From Cololabis saira (taxonomy: Eukaryota; Chordata; Actinopteri; Beloniformes; Belonidae): a stretch of DNA of 64,000 nt. Numbering within the stretch: the stretch's first letter is position 1; the number at the start of each line of letters is the position of its first letter. The position numbers and the translations under genes were made by a program. Shown here piece after piece: positions 28,401 to 40,807 of the stretch. The DNA lies in contig NC_084590.1 of NCBI RefSeq assembly GCF_033807715.1, forward strand, positions 7,900,827 to 7,964,826. Direction: 5' to 3'. The notes under the pieces were generated by a model that had not been told where the DNA came from, searched no databases, and saw nothing but the letters and a program-made list of their open reading frames with translations.

Positions 28401-28680
28401 TTCTGAATTTAATTTAAGACTGTTAATTTAAGTACATATGTAACTCCAGCTTTCATTTGAAGACAGCTAGCATAGACTCCACCAGAACCTCATGACCCTG
28501 GAGTGGGTATTGATAATAGGTGGATATTTTATCTGATGAGGTACATACAGTTGTCATGGATGTGAAATATTAACCATGGAGACCAAAACTGTTTTTGTTC
28601 CAGACTGTAAATGTGTTTATTTCTGCTTTAAAGTTGAACATTTTAACTTGGAGGTCAGTGGAGATGAACTCACTGATGGA

Positions 28681-28790
28681 TCAGGACCCTAGTGGTCTGT
28701 AAAGGAACTGCAGGTCTGGATTCTGACCCTGGATCCAGATCCTAACGGTCTGTAGAGGACCTACGGGTCTGGATCCACACTTCTGACACC
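28681..28790 (+). repeat. ~40-bp dispersed minisatellite unit, about 2.5 copies
   Basis: Unit core: CCTAGTGGTCTGTAAAGGAA, then CTGCAGGTCTGGATT. Similar units occur at 29517, 42775 (inverted), 51150, 56165 and 56945 (inverted). Confidence 0.6.
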
Positions 28791-28887
28791 ATGTTTTGTC
28801 CGTCTGTCTAACTTCAATAAACAAGGTGGATGCAGTTGTCTGGGAGCTTGAGACACGCCACTTGGTCGATTTACAATTCACTCATGC

Positions 28888-29435
28888 CATGTCCGAAATG
28901 CCATACTAAACAGTATATACTCAAAAAGTATACTTAAATTCGGCACACTTTTGAGTAAATATCAGTAGTATGCATTAATTCAGACTTACTACTCAGAGCC
29001 ACACAGCACTTCCTGCCGTTGGGAGGGGGAGTTGTTACCATGGTAACAACAACTCCTGTCACAGCAGCAGTAGCAGCACCGCTCCGCTATTTCCTGTTTA
29101 TCCCGAAACAAGATAACATTATATAATATTATTATATACCAATATTATAATAATATTATTTAATATTATTTTTTATATACCAATATTATAATAATATTAT
29201 TACACTTAATATTATACTCATGACATATACGTATGCGCAGCACTTAACAACCAAACACTGCTGCTTTGCATTGTGGAAGTTTCTGCTTAGCTAGTGTCCA
29301 TCAATCCACACTAATAAATTTCTCCGGAATGAGTATTGATAGTGCATACTACATACTAATGTTTCGGACGCACTAAAAAATCTCACATAGTGTTTTTGCT
29401 ACTCATTAGGGTGGAAGTATGGAATTTCGGACGCA
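28888..29435. mobile_element. MITE, superfamily unassigned
   Basis: Ends TGTCCGAAATGCCATACT and AGTATGGAATTTCGGACGCA are imperfect inverted repeats. Inner AGTATACT/AGTAGTATGC motifs occur on both sides. The interior includes an AATATTAT-rich tract. Confidence 0.55.
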
Positions 29436-29609
29436 GCTATACAGTCCAGTTACTTCCTTGGCTGTAACTGGTTCTGGTGCATTTCAAAATAGAGCTGTAG
29501 TATTAAACATTACAGACCCTAGTGGTCGGTAGATGAACTGCACTTTCTTTTTTTTTCCACAAAAGAAAACACGCAGGTTTGCTTTAGACCAGAGAAGTCT
29601 TCCGGTTTA

Positions 29610-29977
29610 CAGGACTGTCTCATAAAATTAAAATATTGTGATAAAGTTCTTTATTTTCTGTAATGCAATTAAAAAAAACAAAAATATCATACATTCTGGA
29701 TTCATTACAAATCAACTGAAATATTGCAAGCCTTTTATTATTTTAATATTGCTGATTATGGTTTACAGTTTAAGATTAACATTCCCAGAATATTCAAATT
29801 TTTTGAGATAGGATATTTGAGTTTTCTTAAACTGTAAGCCATGATCAGCAATATTAAAATAATAAAAGGCTTGCAGCATTTCAGTTGATTTGTAATGAAT
29901 CCAGAATGTATGACATTTTTGTTTTTGTAATTGCATTACAGAAAATCACAATATTCTAATTTTCTGAGACAGTCCTG
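29610..29977. mobile_element. Long-palindrome Tc1/mariner-type MITE
   Basis: It runs from CAGGACTGTCTCATAAAATT to AATTTTCTGAGACAGTCCTG with TA on both sides. The two halves are near-complete inverted copies, e.g. CAGCAATATTAAAATAATAA against TTATTATTTTAATATTGCTG. One huge hairpin is possible. Confidence 0.85.
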
Positions 29978-30071
29978 TATATTGACTAGAAGAAAGAGCT
30001 CGTAATTCCAAGTGTCCTCACACCAACGGTTTCCTGTCAGCGGTCCGTCCTCATTACTACACGCAAGAAGG

Positions 30072-30760
<689 letters not shown>

Positions 30761-31015
30761 ATCTCCATCACCTCCACGACACCAGGTCCACGGAGGACAT
30801 GGACCTGGAGGTCCTGATGGATGAGGGAGCTGGGGGTTCCTGTTGTCATGGCGACGGAGTGTTCGGGATGGGGATGGAGAACAGGTTCAGGACCTGATGC
30901 TGCAGACACCAGGATTAGCTGCAGGTGTGAGGACAGATCTACAAGTTGATCCAGAAGGACAGACACCCGGGTCCTACCTGCAGTACTGGAGCCGAGGTAG
31001 TACCGTGTAGAGGAG

Positions 31016-31396
31016 GTCCTGGAGGTCTGGTGGGGGTCTGGTGGGCAGCCCCGGTCCTGCAGGTCTGGTGGGCAGCCCCGGTTCTGCAGGTCTGGTGGGC
31101 AGCCCCGGTCCTGCAGGTCTGGTGGGCACCTCTGGTCCTGGAGGTCTGGTGGAGGTCTGGTGGGCACCTCTGGTCCTGGAGGTCTGGTGGAGGTCTGGTG
31201 GAGGTCTGGTGGAGGTCTGGTGGAGGTCTGGTGGAGGTCTGGTGGAGGTCTGGTGGGCACCTCTGGTCCTGGAGGTCTGGTGGAGGTCTGGTGGAGGTCT
31301 GGTGGAGGTCTGGTGGACACCTCTGGTCCTGGAGGTCTGGTGGAGGTCTGGTGGAGGTCTGGTGGAGGTCTGGTGGAGGTCTGGTGGGCAGCCCCG
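31016..31396. repeat. 12-bp GC-rich minisatellite
   Basis: The unit is GGAGGTCTGGTG, mixed with longer GGGCAGCCCCGGTCCTGCAG and GGGCACCTCTGGTCCTGGAG units. The 12-bp period keeps several frames open, giving Pro/Gly-rich ORFs on both strands that I do not regard as genes. Confidence 0.95.
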
Positions 31397-31948
31397 GTCT
31401 TGGATCCAGGGACACATCTTTAAGACATATTGTAGTCTGTCCATCTATTTAGTGTCCCCTGGTTTCATGGACAGGTACAGGTGACAAACACAATCCCAGA
31501 TCTTCTTTCTTGCTAGAAAAACCAAGACAGGAAGTAACACAAATGACATATCAGTAAACCCCGCCCCTCCAACACAGATGAGCCAATGACTGTTGAGCAT
31601 CAGTTCCTCAGGGACCAGAACTCAGACATCTGCAGTTTTCAGCTCCAGAATACACTGAAGATCCTGAAATCATCAGTTTAATGGATTTTATGATGACATT
31701 TAAGAAAAAAGAAGATGTATTTGGAGTACTTGTACTACTTGTTCCAGGAATTCAGAAGTTAGACAGTGGCGTTTATTTAATTTAATGTGTTCCATGTCTG
31801 CTTTGCTTCAGACTGTCAACTTTACGTCCAGAAGATCAACAAGGACGTCAACATTTATTGTAAGATAAATCGGAACGATGTTTTAGATCTGCTGACGATA
31901 ATTAATTTAGTCTCAATCGTTACTTAGAAACATAGACTTTGTCTCTGT

Positions 31949-34664
31949 TAATCTAGTGTTAGGTGGTACAGTTGTACTTTAATCTAGCGTTAGGTGGTAC
32001 AGTTGTACTTTAATCTAGTGTTAGGTAGTACAGTTATACTTTAATCTAGCGTTAGGTGGTACAGTTGTACTTTAATCTAGTATTAGGTAGTACAGTTATA
32101 CCTTAATCTAGGTCAGTGCTTCTCAACTCTGGTCCTCGTGGACCCCTGTCCTGCATGTTTTAGATGTTTCCCTGCACCAACACACCTGATTCTAATTAAA
32201 GGTCCTCGTTAGCTTGTCACCAAGGTCTGCACAGCTCTGTTGATGACACAGGTACTTTTATCACGGTGTGCTGAAGCAGGGAAACATCTAAAACATGCAG
32301 GACAGGGGCCCACGAGGACCAGGATTGAGAAACACTGATCTAGGGGTAGGTTGGTACAGTTGTACTTTAATCTAGGGTTGGATATGACATTTATACTATA
32401 ATCTAGCGCTAGTTGGTACAGTTGTACTTTAATCTAGGGTTGGGTAGTACATTCATACTATAATCTAGCGCTAGGTGGTACAGTTGTACTTGAATCTAGG
32501 GTTGGGTAGTACATTCATACTATAATCTAGCGCTAGGTGGTACAATTGTACTTTAATGTAGCGCTAGGTGGTACAGTTGTACTTTAATGTAGCGCTAGGT
32601 GGTACAGTTGTACTTTAATGTAGCGCTAGGTGGTACAGTTGTACTTTAATGTAGCGCTAGGTGGTACAGTAGTACTTTAATCTAGGGTTGGGTAGTACAT
32701 TCATACTATAATCTAGCGCTAGGTGGTACAGTTGTACTTTAATCTAGGGTTGGGTAGTACATTCATACTATAATCTAGTGCTAGGTGGTACAATTGTACT
32801 TTAATGTAGCGCTAGGTGGTACAGTTGTACTTTAATCTAGGGTTGGGTAGTACATTCATACTATAATCTAGCGCTAGGTGGTACAATTGTACTTTAATGT
32901 AGCGCTAGGTGGTACAGTTGTACTTTAATCTAGGGTTGGGTAGTACATTCATACTATAATCTAGCGCTGGAGGTAATTTAGTTGGAGGTAATTTAGTTGG
33001 AGGTAATTTAGTTGAGCTCACGGGTGCAGGTGTAATTGATTGCAGGTGATTGAGACCGGGATGAGCACACAGTTTGTGACCATGTAGCCATGTACACGTT
33101 TCTTGGATGTTTATACTGGAATAAACAGTCATGTGTATTTGAGTTCACGCGTCCAAACTTTTATGTCTCGGTAAAGCAATCCCTGAAGGACTTTTGAGTA
33201 GCAATAGTCATAACAGTTATACTATAATCTAGCGCTAGGTGGTACAGTTGTACTTTAATCTAGGGTTGGGTAGTAAAGTTGTACTTTAATCTAGCTTTAG
33301 GTGGTACAGTTATACTTTAATCTAGCACTAGGTAGTACAGTTGTACTTTAATCTAGCTTTAGGTGGTATAGTTGTACTTTAATGTAGCGCTAGGTAGTAC
33401 AGTTATACTATAATCTAGCGCTAGGTGGTACAGTTGTACTTTAATGTAGCTTTAGGTGGTACAGTTATACTTTAATCTAGCACTAGGTAGTACAGTTGTA
33501 CTTTAATCTAGCTTTAGGTGGTACAGTTATACTATAATCTAGCACTAGGTAGTACAGTTGTACTTTAATCTAGGGTTGGGTAGTACAGTTATACTATAAT
33601 CTAGCGTTTAATGGTACAGTTGTACTTTAATCTAGGGTTGGGTAGTAAAGTTGTACTTTAATCTAGCTTTAGGTGGTACAGTTATACTTTAATCTAGGGT
33701 TGGGTAGTAAAGTTGTACTTTAATCTAGCTTTAGGTGGTACAGTTATACTTTAATCTAGGGTTGGGTAGTAAAGTTGTACTTTAATCTAGCTTTAGGTGG
33801 TACAGTTGTACTTTAATCTAGCACTAGGTAGTACAGTTATACTATAATCTAGCGTTTAATGGTACAGTTGTACTTTAATCTAGGGTTGGGTAGTAAAGTT
33901 GTACTTTAATCTAGCTTTAGGTGGTACAGTTATACTTTAATCTAGGGTTGGGTAGTAAAGTTGTACTTTAATCTAGCACTAGGTAGTACAGTTGTACTTT
34001 AATCTAGGGTTGGGTAGTACAGTTATACTATAATCTAGCGCTAGGTGGTACAGTTGTACTTTAATCTAGGGTTGGGTAGTACAGTTGTAATTTAATCTAG
34101 CGTTTAATGGTACAGTTGTACTTTAATCTAGGGTTGGGTAGTAAAGTTGTACTTTAATCTAGCTTTAGGTGGTACAGTTATACTTTAATCTAGCACTAGG
34201 TAGTACAGTTGTACTTTAATCTAGGGTTGGGTAGTACAGTTATACTATAATCTAGCGCTAGGTGGTACAGTTGTACTCTAATCTAGCGGTAGGTAGTACA
34301 GTTGTACTTGAATCTAGGGTTGGGTAGTACAGTTGTAATTTAATCTAGCGTTTAATGGTACAGTTGTACTTTAATTTAGCGTTGAGTAGTAAAATTGTAA
34401 TTTCATCTAGCGTTAGGTAGTACATTTGTACTTTAATCTAGCGCTAGGTGGTACAGTTGTACTTTAATCTAATGTTAGGTGGTACAGTTGTACTTTAATC
34501 TACTGTTAGGTGGTACAGTTGTACTTTAATCTAATGTTAGGTGGTACAGTTGTACTTTAATGTAGCGTTGGGTGGTACAGTTGTATTTTAATCTAGGGTT
34601 GAGTGGTACAGTTGTACTTTTATCTAGCATTAGGTAGTACAGTTGTACTTTAATCTAGCATTAG
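31949..34664. repeat. 31-bp minisatellite (first block)
   Basis: The unit is about CTTTAATCTAGCGCTAGGTG then GTACAGTTGTA, alternating with GGGTTGGGTAGTACATTCATACTATAATCTA-like variants. It covers about 2.7 kb and is interrupted by a hAT MITE at 32114-32337 and unrelated unique DNA at 32970-33215. It continues past the inserted LTR at 35232-35335. Confidence 0.95.
32114..32337. mobile_element. hAT MITE inside the 31-bp minisatellite
   Basis: Ends CAGTGCTTCTCAACTCTGGT and AGGATTGAGAAACACTG, with long inverted arms (CCTGCATGTTTTAGATGTTT / AAACATCTAAAACATGCAGG). Target duplication ATCTAGGT / ATCTAGGG (7 of 8) is itself part of the minisatellite unit. Confidence 0.85.
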
Positions 34665-35231
34665 TGTCACAACCTGCACTCTTCTTCCCCAGTCTCTCAT
34701 TCATTCATTGACTCTGCCACGCCCCACACTCCACTCCACCCTCTGCAATCAGGACTGATCAAACACACCTGCTACTCACCTGCTACTCACTTGCACACAC
34801 CTGCTACTCACCTGCACACACCTGCACACACCTGCTACTCACTTGCACACACCTGCTACTCACCTGAACACACCTGCACACACCTGCTACTCACCTGCTA
34901 CTCACCTGCACACACCTGCCGCTCACTTACTCTGCCACTATCTAGTCCCCTGCTCCACTCACTTTCATTGTTCTTAGCCATCTCGATGCAAGACTCTCCA
35001 GCGTTCTCCATTCTGACTTCTCGTTGCCGACGCCGCCTGTTTTTGGACTTTGCCTTGTCTCCTGTTCCCCGGTACCCGACCTTGTCTTCCGAACCTGACG
35101 CTGATTATTGCCTGCTCCTTGTCTGGTATTACTGACTGCTCTTCATCTCTGTTGTGGAAAATAAAGTGAACCAGACAAGCTACCGCTGTGTGCTCTGTGT
35201 GTTGCATTTGGGTCCTCTGCCGGCGGTCACA
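34665..35231. mobile_element. Probable solo LTR inside the 31-bp minisatellite
   Basis: It starts TGTCACAACC and ends CGGTCACA, has a polyadenylation signal in GAAAATAAAGTGAACC, and interrupts the minisatellite at an ATTAG/GTTAC site. No internal retroelement genes are present. Part of it is a CACCTGCTACTCACC minisatellite. A non-LTR origin is not excluded. Confidence 0.45.
34770..34925. repeat. CACCTGCTACT minisatellite
   Basis: CACCTGCTACTCACCTGCAC-type units are tandemly repeated within the probable LTR. Confidence 0.85.
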
Positions 35232-35335
35232 GTTACGTAGTACATTTATACTTTGATCTCGCGCTAGGTGGTACAGTTGTACTTTAATCTAGTGTTAGGT
35301 GGTACAGTTATACTTTAATCTAGTGTCTGGCAGTA
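35232..35335. repeat. 31-bp minisatellite (second block)
   Basis: Three further units of the same minisatellite resume after the inserted element. Confidence 0.85.
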
Positions 35336-35374
35336 AATAGTAGGTCTGAAGTTATGCGTAGTAGTAGGTTAATT

Positions 35375-35546
35375 GATGATTCTAAATTGCCCGTAGGTGT
35401 GAGTGTGTCTGGTTGTGTGTATATATGTGGCCCTGCGATGGACTGGTGACCTGTCCAGGGTGAACCCCTGCCTTTTGCCTGAAATTAGCTGGGATAAGCT
35501 CCAGCAGACCCCCATGACCCTGCAGAGGATAAAGCTGGATAATGAT
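35375..35546 (+). mobile_element. LINE 3' tail (L2/Maui-like), second copy
   Basis: GATTCTAAATTGCCCGTAGG, GACTGGTGACCTGTCCAGGG and AAGCTCCAGCAGACCCCCAT match the copy at 25978. Confidence 0.7.
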
Positions 35547-35612
35547 AGTAGTAGTTGTAGTAGTAGTAGTAGTAATTGTAGTAGTAGTGATAGTAGTAGC
35601 AGTGCTTGGAGC
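35546..35612. repeat. (TAG)n microsatellite
   Basis: Imperfect TAG/GTA array at the end of the LINE tail. Confidence 0.85.
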
Positions 35613-36795
35613 TCCTTGGAGCTCATGGTCTGAAGACGATCTGAAAACAGCTTTTGAGCCGTTGAAAGGGAGAATATGAGACCTTCTAGTTTCCTGTTTC
35701 AGGCTGAGCTTCAACTTTTCAGACTGTTTTAATGTCCATGTAGTTTTTCCACCTGTGATGACTCCTTGAGCTCTGGTCTGTGCTAGTCGGACATGACGGC
35801 GTTCCTTCAGTCTGAGTTCCTGATCCACAGGCTGTCTTCTTGGAAACGGCCTTCCAGCAGCAGTCCCTCCTCCTCTTTTGCTTCTTCATCCCTGGCTTCC
35901 CTCCATCATTGTTTGCATCTTTTGTGCTGAATGCCAACACCCAGGACGCTGCTCCCGCTTTCTCCCTGCTTGTATGACAGAAAGAGGGGGATGGGTGTTT
36001 CTGTCGCCCCCTTCTCCATCGGGGCTGTGGGGGTCCTGTTGCTGTCAACTCACTGGGGAGGATCTTTCTCCGTCATTTGGACAGAAAACCCGGTCAGTGG
36101 CGGAGCTGAGTGTCCGTGCTCGTTCGGCTGCTGTTGGAGCTTCATGACGTCACGTTTTGTTCAAAGATCTGACCTCAGATCTGCTGAGGGACGAACCCAG
36201 AGCAATACTGACAAAAGCTGGAAACAGTCAGGGCTATCACTAGCTATTTCAGGTCACTGTTTGATGAAATTCCTGTGTGATGGTGGAGTTCAAGTCCTTC
36301 AGGATGGTCCCCGTGATGCGTTGAAACAGGTTAGATTTATGGATCTGACGCTCAAATCCAAGTCGGACTTGTTAAATGAACCTAACTAGCTACAGAGACG
36401 TAGCTGGACCAGCATGGTGGTTCGTTAGTATCTGGAGATGCCCAGTTAGAAGCAGGTCTGCAGAGGATAGCAGATGGTCTGCAAAGATCCCTCCGCAATC
36501 TGCAGCGCGGCACATCGATAATCCAAAAATAACACAGAAAGAAAAAGTTGAGGCAGTTATTGATTGTTGGGGTTTGGATGTTGAATGGTGGTGCACCTGT
36601 GGACCTGGAGGAACAGGTGGACCTGGAGAACCTGTGGACCCAGAGGAACCTGTGGACTTGGAGGAACATGACCAGCCTCGTCCATCAGGACAGGGACTTT
36701 GGTCATGTCGGTCAACAACTCTCCAGCCTAAATCTTGTTTCCTGTCTGCTCTGGTGAGAACCATGTGTGCCCCTTCACTGCTCCCCGCTCACTCT
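35613..36795. other. Intergenic, no gene seen
   Basis: Several ORFs under 175 codons overlap on both strands without recognisable domains. A GGACCTGGAGGAACAGGTGG-type short repeat at 36590-36670 recurs at 42035-42075. Confidence 0.45.
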
Positions 36796-36799
36796 GCTG

Positions 36800-36918
36800 T
36801 TATTGGTTACTCTCAGAAACGAATCAGGTGTCACTACAAGTCGCGTTGCCGTGGCGACAGAGACAACTGGAAGATGATTCTGTTTGAACCGAATCTGACC
36901 TAAGGGGGGCGGGGCTGA
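36800..36918 (+). repeat. 117-bp direct repeat, left copy
   Basis: TATTGGTTACTCTCAGAAAC, GTCGCGTTGCCGTGGCGACA and ACCTAAGGGGGGCGGGGCTGA are repeated at 38419-38534 with few differences. The THAP exon and the 43-bp minisatellite lie between the copies. Confidence 0.9.
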
Positions 36919-36995
36919 ATGCACATGGGGATAGCTGTATAGAGGGAATGCGAATGATGTCACAGATACGACTTCACAGCGGGTTACGCCCACTG

Positions 36996-37070
36996 AGCGG
37001 CAGAAAGACTGAGTGTCAGAAAGACTGAGTGTCAGAAAGACTGAGTGTCAGAAAGACTGAGTGTGAGCGT
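36996..37070. repeat. 17-bp tandem repeat
   Basis: About four copies of AGAAAGACTGAGTGTC just upstream of the THAP exon. Confidence 0.9.
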
Positions 37071-37105
37071 AAACTTTCAGTTTGAGCAACTGGAAAACAT
37101 CTAAA

Positions 37106-37283
37106 ATGGGAAAGAGCTGTTGTGCGATCGACTGTACTCATAGATTTAGCAAGAAATCAGAGTTATCGTTTTACAGACTGCTGAAAAATAAGCTTAAGAG
37201 AGACAAATGGATCGCTGCAATTCACAGAAACAACTGGATTCCAGACACCGAAACGTGGATTTGCGGTTCCCATTTTGTATCAG
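37106..37283 (+). pseudogene. THAP zinc-finger exon (orphan, probably transposon-derived)
   Basis: ATG 37106 opens MGKSCCAIDC, then FSKKSELSFYRL, KRDKWIAAIHRNNW, IPDTETWICGSHFVSG. This is a complete C2CH THAP DNA-binding domain: Cys5, Cys10, the Cys and His of CGSHF, the invariant Trp in DKW and the Pro in IPD. A GT donor (CAG|GTAATG) follows 37283 at phase 1, so it looks like a first exon. No continuing exon is seen: a 43-bp minisatellite starts 200 bp later. THAP domains occur in P-element-like transposases and in host THAP genes. The setting between two 117-bp direct repeats favours a transposon relic, but an unfound downstream exon remains possible. Confidence 0.6.
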
Positions 37284-37482
37284 GTAATGTTGGATTTTCG
37301 GGTAGCTAACGTTAAACGGTCAAATCATAAAGTTCGGTGTCCTCATCGCTTTAATTTCTACAACAAATCCTTGAAGTCGGACCAAGCGTCAAGACTTTTG
37401 TAAACCTTCAAGCTTTGCTTCGTGTATTTCCCCGGCGTAGAAATTAAGTAAATATAAATATCAGGAAACTGGATTCGTGGCA

Positions 37483-38268
37483 CAATATTAATGTCCATGG
37501 ACCACTGGTTCTTGGTAACTGTACCAAATATTAATGTCCATGGACCACTGGTTCTTGGTAACTGTACCAAATATTAATGTCCATGGACCACTGGTTCTTG
37601 GTAACTGTACCAAATATTAATGTCCATGGACCACTGGTTCTTGGTAACTGTACCAAATATTAATGTCCATGGACCACTGGTTCTTGGGGTAACTGTACCA
37701 AATATTAATGTCCATGGACCACTGGTTCTTGGGGTAACTGTACCAAATATTAATGTCCATGGACCACTGGTTCTTGGTAACTGTACCAAATATTAATGTC
37801 CATGGACCACTGGTTCTTGGTAACTGTACCAAATATTAATGTCCATGGACCACTGGTTCTTGGTAACTGTACCAAATATTAATGTCCATGGACCACTGGT
37901 TCTTGGTAACTGTACCAAATATTAATGTCCATGGACCACTGGTTCTTGGTAACTGTACCAAATATTAATGTCCATGGACCACTGGTTCTTGGTAACTGTA
38001 CCAAATATTAATGTCCATGGACCACTGGTTCTTGGGGTAACTGTACCAAATATTAATGTCCATGGACCACTGGTTCTTGGGGTAACTGTACCAAATATTA
38101 ATGTCCATGGACCACTGGTTCTTGGTAACTGTACCAAATATTAATGTCCATGGACCACTGGTTCTTGGTAACTGTACCAAATATTAATGTCCATGGACCA
38201 CTGGTTCTTGGGGTAACTGTACCAAATATTAATGTCCATGGACCACTGGTTCTTGGGGTAACTGTACG
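37483..38268. repeat. 43-bp minisatellite
   Basis: About 18 near-identical units reading ATTAATGTCCATGGACCACT, then GGTTCTTGGTAACTGTACC. Some units have two extra G (45 bp). Each contains the palindrome GTCCATGGAC. Unit identity is very high, so the expansion is recent. Confidence 0.97.
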
Positions 38269-38418
38269 GGTCACTGTCAAGTCCAACTGCCTTTATTTTA
38301 ATCCCATAATCAGCTGTTATCCCGTCTTCTCCACTAGTTGCAGCTGTTTTTGCTGATGTTTTGCCACTCAGTGCGAGTAAGGGGGCTGGTCCAGTGGGAA
38401 AGTGACGTCAATACATAC

Positions 38419-38534
38419 CCTCTATTGGTTACTCTCATAAACAAATTAGGTGTCACCACAAGTCGCGTTGCCGTGGCGACAGACAACTGGAAGATGATTC
38501 TGTTTGAACTGAATCTGACCTAAGGGGGGCGGGG
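38419..38534 (+). repeat. 117-bp direct repeat, right copy
   Basis: Partner of 36800-36918, same orientation. Confidence 0.9.
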
Positions 38535-38887
38535 CTGATTCGTGGTTTGCGTTCAGAGGACCAATCAGCAGATGAAATCAGTACTTGCTGAAGGAGAAAA
38601 GCTGTCTGGTATGACTGCTCTTTTGAAATGTTATTTATTGCTAAACCAGTCCTGCACCTCCTAAAATGACAGCTAGACGCCCTGAAAACTGCACCGTTTA
38701 GTGCTGAACCCATCACTGTCCTTTGAAAACATGGTTGAATATGAAGGGATCAGTTGTAACAGTCCTCTCCTGTAACCGAGAACATTTAGATGCACGTGAT
38801 CCAGACCGGTAGGTCTGCTGAGTCAGGTTTGGACAGCTTCTCTGTGTGATATCTGCAGTCCATATGCAGTTGATATAAACAGAATTT

Positions 38888-39360
38888 TTTGATCTCGTAA
38901 CGTTGTAGTAGTTTCACACTAAGCAGAATGTCTTGTTCTGGTAACGTTGTTGTAGTTTCACATGAAGCAGAAGGTTTTTTTTCTTGTAATGTTGTAGTTT
39001 CACACTAAGCAGAATGTCTTTTTATCATAAAGTTGTAGGTTCACACTAAGCACAATTCAATTCAGTTTTATTTATATAGCGTCTATTACAACAGAAGTTC
39101 TCGTAACGTTTTTTTTGTTTCATTCTAAGCAGAATGTCTTGTTCATGTAACGTTGAAGTTTCACTCTAAGCAGACTTTTTTGTTATCGTAACGTTGTTGT
39201 AGTTTCACATGAAGCAAATGTCTTGTTCTCGTATCGTTGTTGTTGTTTCAAACTAAGCAGAATGTCTCGTTCTCATAACGTTGACGTTTCATGCTAAACA
39301 GAACGTCTCGTAACTTTCAAGTTTCACACTAAGCACAATGTCTTGTTCTCGTAACGTTGT
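38888..39360. repeat. ~40-bp imperfect minisatellite
   Basis: Units of GTAACGTTGTAGTTTCACAC then TAAGCAGAATGTCTTGTTCTC, diverged. At 39055-39102 the array is broken by a short reversed LINE tail (TTTATTTATATAGCGTCTAT). Confidence 0.85.
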
Positions 39361-39906
39361 AGGGCTGGTTTTCTCCCCCAGTAACGGACCGTTCGCTTCG
39401 GTTTCAGCTGAAAGGACCGTCCTTCTCTGCACCTTATAAGGCCGACCGTTCGTCTTCTGCTCAGATAGCTGAGTTGTTGAACTTGTTGCCGTGGGGATGA
39501 GCATCCATAAATTTGGGGGCTGGGGTGGGGGTGACTCGTAGGGCGCTTGGAGAGAGTCAGACGAGGACGGTAACGACAGCCTCAGAGGTGCTCAGAGAGG
39601 TCTGCGCGGAGCTGACGTCAGGTGGCACCATGTCTGAGGGGTTTCCGTCCCCGAGGAGGTCTCAGGGAGTTTTGGTCAGATTCCTGCTCCAGAGCCACAT
39701 GTCTAAACTACAGTGAGTTTATCCCAGCAAAATCTAAATGAAGGGAACGCGTAAGATTCCAGCAGTAAGTAAGTAAGTACAGAAATAAGTACAGTACAGA
39801 AATACGACGAAAACCTTTACAGCTCATGCCTGCTTAGATTCTTGTCCTGAAAACCAGAACCTCTGATCCACCTCCAGATCTCCACACTCACCCACCAACA
39901 AGACCC

Positions 39907-40496
39907 TGAGGCCACGTTTACACATAGCCGGGTATTTACAAACAAGGATATTTCCCCCTCTACGTTTTGAAAAATACCATCATTTACGTGAACCCGCATA
40001 AATACACTGTTAAGGTGCTATGAGCAGCCAAACCTGCAGGGGGCAGTGTAACGAGAAGATAAAGTCATGCTAGCCAATCAGAATCCTGGAAAAAAACATC
40101 AACAAATGACACGAGTAACTTCCAGTTACTTCCAAGATGAACGAGAGTCTTTGGTTTGGAGTGACAGAGAAGTGGAGTAACTTTTAAGTGTGACTTTAGA
40201 ATATAAAACAGGTAAAATACAAGAAAATATTGACGGTGGCCAAACAAATTGTAAACACAGGTCGCACTCATGACGCTGGTGACGTTTTTGTCGCATAATG
40301 TGACGTTCTGAAGACTAAATGTCCGTTTCCCTCCGTTTACAAGCAAACGTTAAGACAGAGTTTTTGCAAATCTCCACTTTGGCTGGAGTTTTCAGAAATG
40401 GTCGTTTTTGGAGACTTTGAGCTTCGTTTTGGTGTAAACGAACGGCCAAAACGCATGAAAACACCACCGTTTTTGCTACGTGTAAACGGGGCCTCA
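39907..40496. mobile_element. MITE with GGCC-type ends
   Basis: Ends TGAGGCCACGTTTACACATA and TACGTGTAAACGGGGCCTCA are imperfect inverted repeats. The interior near the right end has CGTTTTTGGAGACTTTGAGC. No target duplication is evident. Confidence 0.6.
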
Positions 40497-40807
40497 GATG
40501 CTGATACTCCTCCACTGGAGGCAGAACCTCAGTCCTGGTCTGGTGCAGGTTCTCATCCTAGTGCTTCACACTTGGCTTGTCAGAGAAACCAACAGGACGG
40601 CATAACAACAAGCAGAGACGTAGTCCTGACGTTGCCGGACCAGATCTCTCCTCGCTTGGTCTAGGCCTAGACATAGGAAGTTCTGAACAGAATTTACAAC
40701 GAAGGCAGTGTGGACAGTACAGCTCCTCTCCACATCCCAGTCCAGCGTGACGCCTCCCACCGAGGCCAGGTTCAAAGAGGAGGTGTTGCAGAGTTGTGGA
40801 TCTTTGG

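Noticed and set aside
37483..38268. CRISPR-like repeat
   Set aside because: The units are contiguous with no spacers, and the genome is vertebrate.
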